A stretch of DNA of 64,000 bases from Ancylobacter rudongensis. Its GTDB lineage: Bacteria > Pseudomonadota > Alphaproteobacteria > Rhizobiales > Xanthobacteraceae. Positions 1 to 7,573 of the stretch are shown here, piece by piece. Below the pieces are notes generated by a model, which did no database searches, was not told the origin of the DNA, and saw nothing but the letters and a program-made list of their open reading frames with translations. Within the stretch, counting starts at the first letter, position 1. Each line of letters starts with the position of its first letter. Made by a program: the position numbers and the translations under genes. The stretch covers positions 496,001 through 560,000 of the forward strand of contig NZ_FMTP01000002.1 in the NCBI RefSeq assembly GCF_900100155.1, read 5' to 3'.

Positions 1-1203
1 GAGAATGTCGGTCTTGGCCGGCTGGCCGAGCATCCAGAACGCCCATTCGTCCGGCGTCATGTTCTTCTCGGCGGTGGAGAGCACGGCGGAATAATAGCCC
101 TGCCGGTTGAGATAGGCGCCGACCCAGCCGGAGAGATACCAGTTGATGTATTCATAGGCCGCGTCGAGCTGCGCGCCCTTGAGGTGCTTGGCGATGCCGA
201 GGCCGCCGCCCCAGGCGCGGTAGCCCTCTTCCAGCGGCTGGTAGACGCAGGGAATGCCCTTGGAGCGCACCGCCGCCACCGCCGGCGACCACATCGACTG
301 GATCACCACCTCGCCCGAGGCCATGAGGTTCACGCTCTCGTCGAAGGTCTTCCAGAAGGCGCGGAACTGGCCGGCCTGCTTGGTCTTGATGAGGAAATCG
401 ATGGTGATATCGATCTCCGCCTTGGTCATGTTGCCCTTGTCGGCATATTTCACGATGCCGGCGCTCTCGCAGATCATCGCCGCGTCCATGATGCCGATGG
501 ACGGGATGTTGAGGATCGAGGTCTTGCCCTTGAAGGCGGGGTCGAGAATGTCCTTCCAGTTCTTGATCGGCCGGCCGACAAGATCGGGGCGGATGCCCAG
601 CGTGTCGGCGTTGTAGATGGTCGGGATCAGCGTCATCCACTGGGTCGGCGCGGGGGCGAACTTCTTGGAATCCGGGCCCTCGACGAAGCTGACCGTGTTC
701 GGCGCCGTGCCCTGCGCGATCTGCGATTGCGGGGTCAGCTTGCCGGTGGTGAAGATCGGCACGATCTGGTCGTAATACTTGATCTTGGCCACATCCATCG
801 GCTGCAGCGTGCCGGCGGCGAACACCTTCTTGCAGATCCAGTATTCGATGTCGGCGATGTCGAAGGAATTGGCCTGCGTCACCACGCGCTGCGACACCGC
901 GTCGGAATCCAGCGCCGTCATCTGCAGGGTGATGCCGAGGTCCGCCTTGCACTTCTCGGCGATGGCGTTGAGGTTCGAGACGCCGGTGCCGAACTGGCGC
1001 AGCGTGATCGGGTTCTGCGCCCACACGGTGGGAAAGCCGGTGACGGCCTGCCCGCCGACGGCAAGGCCGCCCAGCGCCGCCGCTCCCTTCAACAGGCCGC
1101 GGCGGCTGACGCCCGCCCCGGCTGGCGCCGTCTTGCCGGCCGTGCCTGCCGCGCCGGACTTGGCGGACTTGGCGCCGGTGCGATCCGTGGTCTTCTGGCT
1201 CAT
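1..1203 (-). CDS. ABC transporter substrate-binding protein, Tat-exported, PotD-like (partial)
   Basis: The protein reads leftward off the window, so its C-terminus is missing. The ATG at 1203 opens a 30-odd residue Ala/Lys-rich leader followed by a twin-arginine motif, SRRGLLKGAAALGG, and a hydrophobic stretch ending near VWAQ, so it is probably exported folded through the Tat system. The mature part resembles type 2 periplasmic solute-binding proteins of the spermidine/putrescine class, with segments such as LRQFGTGVSNLNAIAEK and VVIQSMWSPAV. It lies 48 bases downstream of the ATPase gene on the same strand, so the two are probably one operon; the permease genes would be expected beyond the left edge. 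The substrate is unknown: polyamine uptake is the family default, not something the sequence proves. Confidence 0.85.
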   Translation of the reverse strand, partial: MSQKTTDRTGAKSAKSGAAGTAGKTAPAGAGVSRRGLLKGAAALGGLAVGGQAVTGFPTVWAQNPITLRQFGTGVSNLNAIAEKCKADLGITLQMTALDSDAVSQRVVTQANSFDIADIEYWICKKVFAAGTLQPMDVAKIKYYDQIVPIFTTGKLTPQSQIAQGTAPNTVSFVEGPDSKKFAPAPTQWMTLIPTIYNADTLGIRPDLVGRPIKNWKDILDPAFKGKTSILNIPSIGIMDAAMICESAGIVKYADKGNMTKAEIDITIDFLIKTKQAGQFRAFWKTFDESVNLMASGEVVIQSMWSPAVAAVRSKGIPCVYQPLEEGYRAWGGGLGIAKHLKGAQLDAAYEYINWYLSGWVGAYLNRQGYYSAVLSTAEKNMTPDEWAFWMLGQPAKTDIL

Positions 1204-1251
1204 GAACTGTCTCCCGAGCGTTATCGGCATTGGCGTGAAGCGGTTGAGGAT

Positions 1252-2346
1252 TCAGGCGGCAGGCGAGGCTTTGAGGATGTGGACGTCCTGCGGCGTCCAG
1301 GCGAGCGGCACGGCGTCGCCGACGCTGAGCGGCGCGGCGAAGAAGGCCGTCTCCGGCACCTGCACGGCGAATTCCGCCACGCCGGGCGCGGCGAGCGCCA
1401 CCTGCACCTTCTGGCCGTGATATTCGATGTTCTGCACGAGGCCGGTGAGGCCGCACCCAAGCATCGCCCCGGCGCCGAGCGTCACCCGATCGGTGCGCAC
1501 GGCGATCTCCACCGGCGCCCCCGGCTCCAGCCCCGGCGCGGCCGGCGCGCGGAAGGAGGCCCCACCCGGCACCTCGAACGTCACCTCGTCGCCGCCAATG
1601 GCGGTGACGCGCCCGGCGATCACATTATGGTCGCCCATGAAGCGGGCGACGAAGGCGGTGGCGGGGCGATTGAACACTTCGCGCGGCGTGCCCGCCTGCT
1701 CGATCCGCCCGCCATTCATCACCACCACCAGGTCGGAAAGCGCCATCGCCTCCTCCTGGCTGTGGGTGACGTGGATGAAGGAGATGCCGAGCTGAAGCTG
1801 CAATTTCTTCAGCTCCTGCCGCACCTTGATCTTGAGGAAGGGGTCGAGGGCGGAAAGCGGCTCGTCCAGCAGCAGCACCTGCGGATCGGTGATCAGCGCC
1901 CGCGCCAGCGCCACGCGCTGCTGCTGGCCACCGGAAAGCTGGGCGGGGCGGCGCTCGGCCAGATGGTCCATCTGCACCAGCTTGAGCATCTCCATGGCTT
2001 TCGCCCGGCGCGACGCCTTGTCGACCCCCTTCATCTTCAGCGAGAAGGCGACATTGTCGACCGTGTCGAGATGGGGGAACAGCGCGTAGCTCTGGAACAT
2101 CATCGCCGTGCCGCGCTTGGCCGGCGGCAGGTCCGTCACCACGGTGGGGCCGAGGCGGATATCGCCTTCGGTGATGCTCTCATGGCCGGCCATCATCCGC
2201 AGCGTCGTGGTCTTGCCGCAGCCGGAGGGCCCGAGCAGGCAGCAATAGGTGCCGGCCGGAATCTTCAGCGAGACGGACTCGACCGCCAGCGCCGCGCCGT
2301 AGCGCTTGGTCACCTCGATGAGTTCAATGTCGGCGCCCTTGCTCAT
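1252..2346 (-). CDS. ABC transporter ATP-binding protein, PotA-like
   Basis: This 364-residue ATPase would energise solute import on the cytoplasmic side of the membrane. It has a Walker A motif (GPSGCGKTT), the signature LSGGQQQRVALARAL, a Walker B with D-loop (LLLDEPLSALD), and a C-terminal region of about 120 residues consistent with a TOBE domain, as in PotA/FbpC/MalK-type subunits. I chose the ATG at 2346 (MSKGADIELIEV) because homology to the family begins there; upstream in-frame codons have no such similarity. It precedes the Tat-exported binding protein on the same strand. The specificity (polyamine, iron or another solute) cannot be settled from the ATPase. Confidence 0.9.
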   Translation of the reverse strand: MSKGADIELIEVTKRYGAALAVESVSLKIPAGTYCCLLGPSGCGKTTTLRMMAGHESITEGDIRLGPTVVTDLPPAKRGTAMMFQSYALFPHLDTVDNVAFSLKMKGVDKASRRAKAMEMLKLVQMDHLAERRPAQLSGGQQQRVALARALITDPQVLLLDEPLSALDPFLKIKVRQELKKLQLQLGISFIHVTHSQEEAMALSDLVVVMNGGRIEQAGTPREVFNRPATAFVARFMGDHNVIAGRVTAIGGDEVTFEVPGGASFRAPAAPGLEPGAPVEIAVRTDRVTLGAGAMLGCGLTGLVQNIEYHGQKVQVALAAPGVAEFAVQVPETAFFAAPLSVGDAVPLAWTPQDVHILKASPAA

Positions 2347-2686
2347 GTGGTCGGCATGGCTCCCCTGCTGCTCCGAACAGGCGGTGGCTCTCGCAAGCGA
2401 TATGCCAGTCGGGGCAACCCTGCCGCGAAGCCCGGCCCGTCTCGCTCGCCGGAAGCCGGCGCCTTTCCCGTGCGGAGCAGAGTACCCCACGCGCCGCGCC
2501 CTTGCCTAGCGAACAGGCAGAGCGCCTGCCCGGTGACCAGATCCCGGCCCAGACCGCGCCCGCGCCGGCCCTGTTCTGCGACGCATGACGGATTGAGCGT
2601 GACGCGGTGATGCCGCACTCTAGATAGGTCCATAGCCCGCAGAGGCATGCCCGCGCATGGAGCGCGGGGATCAGGGAGATCGCCGG
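2347..2686. other. Divergent intergenic region
   Basis: These 340 bases separate two divergent transporter genes and should hold both promoters. I see no convincing gene, hairpin or operator here; open frames crossing it look like GC-driven shadows. Confidence 0.5.
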
Positions 2687-3649
2687 ATGATACGCACGCT
2701 CATCGCCGCCGCCATGGCCACGCTCTTCGCTGCCGGCACCGCCGGCGCGCAGGATTTTCCCAACCGCCCGGTAACGCTGGTCATTCCCTTCTCCGCTGGC
2801 GGCTCCACCGATCTGGTCGGCCGGCTGATCGCCGAGCGCATGAGCGCGGAACTCGGCCAGCCCGTGGTGGTGGAGAACAAGGGCGGCGCCGGCGGCAATC
2901 TCGGCGCGGCGCAGGTCGCCAAGGCGACGCCTGACGGCTACACCATCCTGATGGGCACGGTCGCCACCCACGCGCTGAACCCGACGCTCTACAAGAAGAT
3001 GCCCTATGACCCCGTCACCAGCTTCGCCCCGGTGTCGCTGCTGGTCATCGTGCCGAACGTGCTGGTGGTGCACCCGGACTTCCCGGCCAAGACCACCGAG
3101 GAGCTGATCGCGCTCCTGAAGAAGGACCCGGACAAGTACTCCTACGCCTCGTCGGGCAACGGCACGCCGCTGCATCTCTCGGGCGAACTGTTCAAGAGCA
3201 TGGCCGGGGTCGACATGCAGCACATTCCCTATCAGGGCGCCGGCCCGGCGCTGATCGACGTGCTGTCGGGGCAGGTGCCGATCATGTTCGACAACCTCCC
3301 CTCCTCCACCGGCCACATCAAGTCCGGCAAGCTCAGGGCGCTGGGCGTGACCACGGCCAAGCGCGCGCCCTCCTTCCCCGACCTGCCGGCCATCGCCGAG
3401 GCGGTGCCGGGCTATGAGACCTACACCTGGAACGCCGTCTTCGCCCCCGCCGGCACCCCGCCGGAGGTGGTCGCCAAGCTCAACGCCGCCGCCAACAAGG
3501 CGCTGGAAGACCCGAAGGTGCAGGCGCGCCTCGCCGATTTCAGCGCCGTCTCGGTCGGCTCGACCCCGGAAGAGCTGGGCGAGCATGTGAAGAAGGAAAT
3601 CGCCAAATGGGCGCCGATCGTGAAGGCGTCCGGCGCGCAGCTGGACTGA
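2687..3649 (+). CDS. TctC/Bug-family periplasmic binding protein
   Basis: This 320-residue protein has a Sec signal peptide (MIRTLIAAAMATLFAAGTAGAQ) and then the Bug-family start FPNRPVTLVIPFSAGGSTD, with GGAGGNLGA and a conserved centre around YASSGNGTPLHLSGELF and GQVPIMFDNLPS. Bug proteins bind carboxylates or other small organics in the periplasm and often have no dedicated permease beside them, as here: no tctA/tctB genes are nearby. The start at 2687 is preferred over an upstream in-frame codon because AGGGAGA lies 6 to 8 bases before it and the signal peptide follows at once. It converges with urc4 across a strong hairpin. The ligand is unknown. Confidence 0.9.
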   Translation: MIRTLIAAAMATLFAAGTAGAQDFPNRPVTLVIPFSAGGSTDLVGRLIAERMSAELGQPVVVENKGGAGGNLGAAQVAKATPDGYTILMGTVATHALNPTLYKKMPYDPVTSFAPVSLLVIVPNVLVVHPDFPAKTTEELIALLKKDPDKYSYASSGNGTPLHLSGELFKSMAGVDMQHIPYQGAGPALIDVLSGQVPIMFDNLPSSTGHIKSGKLRALGVTTAKRAPSFPDLPAIAEAVPGYETYTWNAVFAPAGTPPEVVAKLNAAANKALEDPKVQARLADFSAVSVGSTPEELGEHVKKEIAKWAPIVKASGAQLD

Positions 3650-3671
3650 GGCAGAGGCCGCTCGTCCATCG

Positions 3672-3698
3672 CCCCCTCTCCCAGACGGGGAGAGGGGG
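3672..3698. terminator. Palindrome between convergent genes (CCTCTCCC...GGGAGAGG type)
   Basis: An 11-bp perfect stem (3672-3682 with 3688-3698) and a 5-base loop lie between the ends of the TctC-like gene and urc4. It has no T-run, so it may be a repeat-family hairpin rather than a classical terminator. The same CTCTCCCC/GGGGAGAG core occurs twice inside the DNA ligase gene at 40300-40391. Confidence 0.5.
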
Positions 3699-3707
3699 TA
3701 AGCCCCT

Positions 3708-4949
3708 TCAGAACACCGTGCCGTCGGCGTCGATGGCGAGCGGCGGCGGGCCGGCGGGCGGACGGCGCTCGGCGGCGATGCGGCGCCCCGCCGTCCAGGT
3801 GCCGCCCTGCAGCAGCTTGGCGAGCGGAAATTCCGAGGCGTCGAGGCCGAGCCGCTCGCGCACCCGGTCGGCGAGTCCGTCCATCAGCGCCACGGTGAGC
3901 GCGCGCCATTCCACCACCATCTCGGAATCGACCCGGTGCTTGTGGCCGGGGTCGAGCGGGGCGCGCGGCACGATCGCGCCGAGGTCGATCAGCAGGCCGC
4001 CATTGCGGTATTCCGGCAAGGCGGTGAGCGCGTCGAGATCGGTGACGGCAAGGCCGGAAGCCTCGAACGGCTCCAGCAGCGAATAGGTCAGCCATTGCGA
4101 CAGCTTGTGGAACGGCACCAGCTGGTCGGAGAGATCGTCCATCCGCACCGCCGGGTGGCGCCCGACATCGCCCAAAGCCATGCCCGCCACCTCCAGCCCC
4201 GAGGGCCAGATGACGGAGAGCCCGTCGAGCAGCGCCTTGAGGATGGCCTCGGCCGGCAGCCGGCCGATCCGCGCCTGCGGGGCGAGTGTGTCGTAGAGCC
4301 CGCCCGGCCGCCCGCCCGGCCCGAACACATCCGGCCGCGCCGCCACCGCCTGGCCGAGCCGGTTCAGCAGCGCCGCCCGGCCGGCGAGACCCACGAGCGG
4401 ATTTTGCTCCGACACCTGAAAGAACCGGCCGAGCGTCGCCGCGTCGAGGCCGATCAGCGCGGAGGCATCCGCGCGCAAAGGCTGGCCGGGATCGGCGGAG
4501 AAGCCGCCGGCCGCGAACATGTTCACGCTCGCCACCGCGAGGCCTTCCGAGCGGCCGATGCTGAGCCCGGTCCCCTCCTCCCGGTAGCGCCAGGCGTCCC
4601 CGGCCCCGGCGTCGAGCAGCACGCTGACCACGGCGAGGTCGATCATGGTGCGCGCGCGCTCGGCGGCGTCGACGCCCTCCAGCCGTTCGGCAAGCCGCTC
4701 CCAGCGCGCCATCCCGCCGGCATCGAAGTGCCGCCAGCGGCTGTGATAGGGGATGTCGAGGCTGGGATAGTCCTGCCGCGTCACCCCGGCCACATAATCC
4801 GCCACCCCGTCCAGCGCGGCGAGATCGACGGAGAAATGCGGCGAGCGCCCTTCCTGCACATAATCGAGCACCTGATGGCTGCGGGCCCGCACGGCGGCGG
4901 GCGAGCGCAGGGCGGCGAGTTCGGGGGGAAGGCTCTGGGGCGGGGTCAT
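3708..4949 (-). CDS. urc4: URC4/Urg3 family protein (DUF1688), uracil catabolism
   Basis: This 413-residue cytosolic protein matches the DUF1688 family, which includes yeast URC4 and fungal Urg3. Features include the N-terminal LRSPAAVRARSHQVLDYV, the central IPYHSRWRHFDAGG, and GLSIGRSEGLAVASVNMF. In Lachancea kluyveri URC4 is required to use uracil as nitrogen source through the URC route, but its chemistry is not firmly established. Here it sits directly downstream of a urc1 homologue on the same strand, with a uracil phosphoribosyltransferase gene divergent from them, which is the expected company. A palindromic repeat fills the gap to urc1, so the two may or may not be one transcript. 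Assignment rests on remembered family sequence and this context. Confidence 0.85.
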   Translation of the reverse strand: MTPPQSLPPELAALRSPAAVRARSHQVLDYVQEGRSPHFSVDLAALDGVADYVAGVTRQDYPSLDIPYHSRWRHFDAGGMARWERLAERLEGVDAAERARTMIDLAVVSVLLDAGAGDAWRYREEGTGLSIGRSEGLAVASVNMFAAGGFSADPGQPLRADASALIGLDAATLGRFFQVSEQNPLVGLAGRAALLNRLGQAVAARPDVFGPGGRPGGLYDTLAPQARIGRLPAEAILKALLDGLSVIWPSGLEVAGMALGDVGRHPAVRMDDLSDQLVPFHKLSQWLTYSLLEPFEASGLAVTDLDALTALPEYRNGGLLIDLGAIVPRAPLDPGHKHRVDSEMVVEWRALTVALMDGLADRVRERLGLDASEFPLAKLLQGGTWTAGRRIAAERRPPAGPPPLAIDADGTVF

Positions 4950-4985
4950 GCGGTACTTTCTTTCTGCGACGTCCTCCCCGGAGCG

Positions 4986-5095
4986 ACGTCATCCTGAGGT
5001 GCGAGCGCAGCGAGCCTCGAAGGATGTTCTCTTAGGGCGGCTCTGCGATGACCATCCCTCAAGCCCGGCGTGCGCCGGGCATTTCAGGATGACGT
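4986..5095. repeat. Dispersed palindromic element between urc1 and urc4
   Basis: The element is bounded by a perfect 12-bp inverted repeat (ACGTCATCCTGA at 4986-4997, its complement at 5084-5095) and carries inner hairpins such as GAGGTGCGAGCGCAGCGAGCCTC. Related elements flanked by CGTCATCC lie at 8806, 25691, 48359 and 63158. Confidence 0.75.
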
Positions 5096-5118
5096 GGCGT
5101 TGTAGGACAAAGAGCCCC

Positions 5119-6387
5119 CTACTCCTCCAGCGCCCGGCCCTGCGTGGCGTCGAATTGGCTCTGGAAGCCGCCGCTGAAATAGCCGGCGGAGACCTTCGCC
5201 TCCATCTCGACGCGGGCGTCGAGCGGGATCAGGTCTTCGGGGATCGCCACCCGCTCGCCCACCGTGATGCCGGCCCGCTCCAGCGCGTTGAACTTCATGT
5301 CGCTCATCGAGGCGAAGCGGTCGATCCGCGTAATGCCGAGCCAGTGGAACACGTCCGGCATCAGCTCCTGGAACCGCATGTCCTGCACGCCGGCGACGCA
5401 TTCGGTGCGCTTGAAATAGGTTTCGGGCAGGTCGCCGCCCTCCTGCCGCTTGCGGGCGTTGTAGACGAGGAACTTCGTCACCTCGCCCAGCGCGCGCCCT
5501 TCCTTGCGGTTATAGACCACGAGGCCGACGCCGCCCTTCTGCGCCATCTCCACGCAGATCTCGATGCCATGGGCGAGATAGGGCCGGCAGGTGCAGATGT
5601 CGGAGGAGAACACGTCGGAGCCGTTGCACTCGTCATGCACCCGGCAGGCGAGCGGGGTGATGCCGTCGCCGATCTTGGCGGGATCGCCGAACAGGTAGAG
5701 CGTCATGCCGCCAATGGGCGGCAGGAACACCTTGAGGTCGCCGCGCGTCACCAGCTCCGGGAACATGCCCCCCGTATGCTCGAACAGCGCCCGGCGCAGC
5801 GCGCCCTCGGAAACGCCGAAGCGGGCGGCGATGCCGGGCAGGTACCACACCGGCTCGATCGCCGCCTTGGTCACGCGGACATCGCCCTTCGGCCCGATGA
5901 TGTCGCCGTCGATCTTCAGCCGGCCCGCGCGCAGCGCGTCGCGGATTTCCGGCATGTCGATATGGGCGCGGGTGATGGCTATGCTCGGGCGCACATCGAG
6001 CCCGGCCGCCACCTCGGCGCCGAACGCCTCGCCGATCATGTGGCCGAACGGGTCGAGCGAGACGATCTTGCCGGGATCACCCCATTGCGGGTGCGGGCCG
6101 ATAATGTCGGAAGGCGCGGTATTGGTGAGGTCGGCCTTGAAATCGGCCGGCAGCGCCCCGGCCGCGATGGCCAGCGCGCGATAGACCGCGTAGCCGCCGG
6201 CATGGGTGCCGATGGCGTTGCGCCGCGTGGTGTCGGTGAGGGTGGCGACGACGGGGCCGCGCAGGGCCGGGTCGGGGGCGCCCCAGTTCAGCACCGGGCC
6301 GTCGGCGGCAACGCCGGTCGACGCGCCATGGGAGGTAAGGACGATGTGGTTGCGGGAACGACCGCCTGCACTGGCATTGACGGACAT
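5119..6387 (-). CDS. urc1: GTP cyclohydrolase II-like protein of the URC uracil pathway
   Basis: This 422-residue protein resembles URC1, a branch of the RibA/GTP cyclohydrolase II fold that acts in uracil breakdown rather than riboflavin synthesis. The zinc site is intact: Cys, ten residues, then Cys-x-Cys, within HDECNGSDVFSSDICTC, as in E. coli RibA. The following GLVVYNRKEGRALGEVTKF parallels the RibA catalytic segment. Compared with RibA (about 200 residues) it has a long N-terminal extension and no dihydroxybutanone-phosphate synthase domain. Literature on yeast proposes that URC1 opens the pyrimidine ring of a uracil-derived nucleotide or nucleoside. Neighbouring urc4 and upp make the URC assignment much more likely than a riboflavin role. 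Confidence 0.88.
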   Translation of the reverse strand: MSVNASAGGRSRNHIVLTSHGASTGVAADGPVLNWGAPDPALRGPVVATLTDTTRRNAIGTHAGGYAVYRALAIAAGALPADFKADLTNTAPSDIIGPHPQWGDPGKIVSLDPFGHMIGEAFGAEVAAGLDVRPSIAITRAHIDMPEIRDALRAGRLKIDGDIIGPKGDVRVTKAAIEPVWYLPGIAARFGVSEGALRRALFEHTGGMFPELVTRGDLKVFLPPIGGMTLYLFGDPAKIGDGITPLACRVHDECNGSDVFSSDICTCRPYLAHGIEICVEMAQKGGVGLVVYNRKEGRALGEVTKFLVYNARKRQEGGDLPETYFKRTECVAGVQDMRFQELMPDVFHWLGITRIDRFASMSDMKFNALERAGITVGERVAIPEDLIPLDARVEMEAKVSAGYFSGGFQSQFDATQGRALEE

Positions 6388-6494
6388 ATTTGGCTCGCTT
6401 CAAGTCCGGCGGACATCGCCGGCGTCCTGGAAGCAACGCATGTGAGCGTGAAAACGCGGCTTCCGCAAGGGGGCGGCGCACGGGTCGAGCAAAA

Positions 6495-6516
6495 AAACGG
6501 ACGGGATGGTCCGTTT
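6495..6516. promoter_or_regulatory. Candidate operator between urc1 and upp
   Basis: A perfect 8-bp inverted repeat (AAACGGAC, 6 bases, GTCCGTTT) lies in the 217-base divergent region between urc1 and upp. Its position suits a repressor or activator controlling both sides. No regulator gene for it is recognisable nearby. Confidence 0.5.
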
Positions 6517-6604
6517 CTTGTATCGGATTTCGCGCTATCCTGACGCCAATGGCAGGCTCCGGCACATGGCCGCAGACCGCCCCCACCCCGAGGACGACGC
6601 CGAG

Positions 6605-7267
6605 ATGAACGCGCCCACCAGCCCCAAGGCCGCCCTGCCGCCGAACATTGTCGTCGTCGACCACCCGCTGATTCAGCACAAGCTGACCCTCATGCGCCGC
6701 TCGCGCACCCCGGCCAACGAGTTCCGGCTGCTGCTGCGCGAGATCAGCATGCTGCTGGCCTATGAGGTGACGCGCGACATGCCCACCGAGATGACCGAGA
6801 TCGAGACGCCGCTCACCACGATGCAGGCGCCGATCCTCGCCGGCAAGAAGCTCTGCTTGGTCTCGGTCCTGCGCGCCGGCGGCGGCATTCTGGAGGGCAT
6901 GCTGGAAATCCTGCCCGCCGCGCGGGTCGGCCATGTCGGGCTGTACCGTGACCCGGTCTCGCTGGCGGCGGTGGAATATTATCTCAAGCTGCCGCGCGAC
7001 ATTTCCGAGCGCACCGCCATCATCCTCGACCCGATGCTGGCCACCGGCAATTCGGCGGCGGCGGCGGTGTCGGAGGTCAAGGCGGCGGGCTGCCAGTCGG
7101 TGAAGTTCGTCTGCCTCATCGCCGCGCCGGAAGGGCTGAAGACGCTGCACGACGCCCATCCCGACGTGCCGGTCTATACGGCGGCGGTCGACAGCCATCT
7201 CAACGACCACGGCTATATCGTGCCCGGCATTGGCGACGCCGGCGACCGCATCTTCGGCACGAAATAA
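6605..7267 (+). CDS. upp: Uracil phosphoribosyltransferase
   Basis: This 220-residue enzyme converts uracil and PRPP to UMP in the cytoplasm. The PRPP-binding loop is visible as [14 protein letters not shown], and the family C-terminus [15 protein letters not shown] is intact; [15 protein letters not shown] is another conserved block. Length fits Upp once the ATG at 6605 ([14 protein letters not shown]) is used; GAGGA about 10 bases upstream supports it. An earlier ATG at 6566 is possible. It is transcribed away from urc1, with a palindrome between them. In the URC scheme this enzyme (URC6 in yeast) supplies the nucleotide on which URC1 is thought to act, so here upp may serve catabolism as well as salvage. 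Confidence 0.93.
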   Translation: MNAPTSPKAALPPNIVVVDHPLIQHKLTLMRRSRTPANEFRLLLREISMLLAYEVTRDMPTEMTEIETPLTTMQAPILAGKKLCLVSVLRAGGGILEGMLEILPAARVGHVGLYRDPVSLAAVEYYLKLPRDISERTAIILDPMLATGNSAAAAVSEVKAAGCQSVKFVCLIAAPEGLKTLHDAHPDVPVYTAAVDSHLNDHGYIVPGIGDAGDRIFGTK

Positions 7268-7367
7268 TCGGCACCAGGTCAAGCGCCCGAACTTTCGGCG
7301 CCGGCGCGGAAAATTGCCGCTTATCGGGGCTTCTCCCCGGCGCCGGACCGATCTAGGCTTGAGGCAA

Positions 7368-7478
7368 ATGTCCCTAGGGTTCCGGTGCCGCGACGCTGCC
7401 GCGGCGCGCTGGTCCGAGAGGGGCAGCCGGGCACACCTGACAGGGCCCGGTCCACGGCGGGACAAAAGCCCGGGAGGC
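7368..7478 (+). promoter_or_regulatory. Guanidine-I (ykkC) riboswitch
   Basis: The 305-base leader of the ureohydrolase gene carries the conserved blocks of the ykkC/guanidine-I aptamer in order and spacing: CTAGGGTTCCG at 7374, CTGGTCCGAGAG around 7409-7420, then ACGGCGGGACAAAAGCC running into CGGGAG near 7454-7476. Known members bind guanidinium and switch on exporters or degradation genes. Downstream, hairpins such as AGGGCC-GTCAA-GGCCCT (7537-7553) lie close to the ribosome-binding site and may form the expression platform; no T-run follows, so control may be translational. The exact ends of the aptamer are approximate. Confidence 0.92.
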
Positions 7479-7573
7479 TCGCGCGGCGGCATTCGCGGCG
7501 AAGACCCTTCCGCGTGCGCGCCAGGGTCTCCCCGCGAGGGCCGTCAAGGCCCTTCGACGAATGGAGACAGGAC

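Noticed and set aside
184..2610. Plus-strand frame of about 800 codons across the ABC transporter genes
   Set aside because: It is antisense to recognisable Walker and signature motifs and to a Tat signal peptide.
5119..6387. Riboflavin-synthesis GTP cyclohydrolase II (ribA)
   Set aside because: The long N-terminal extension without a dihydroxybutanone-phosphate domain and the urc4/upp neighbours fit URC1 better.
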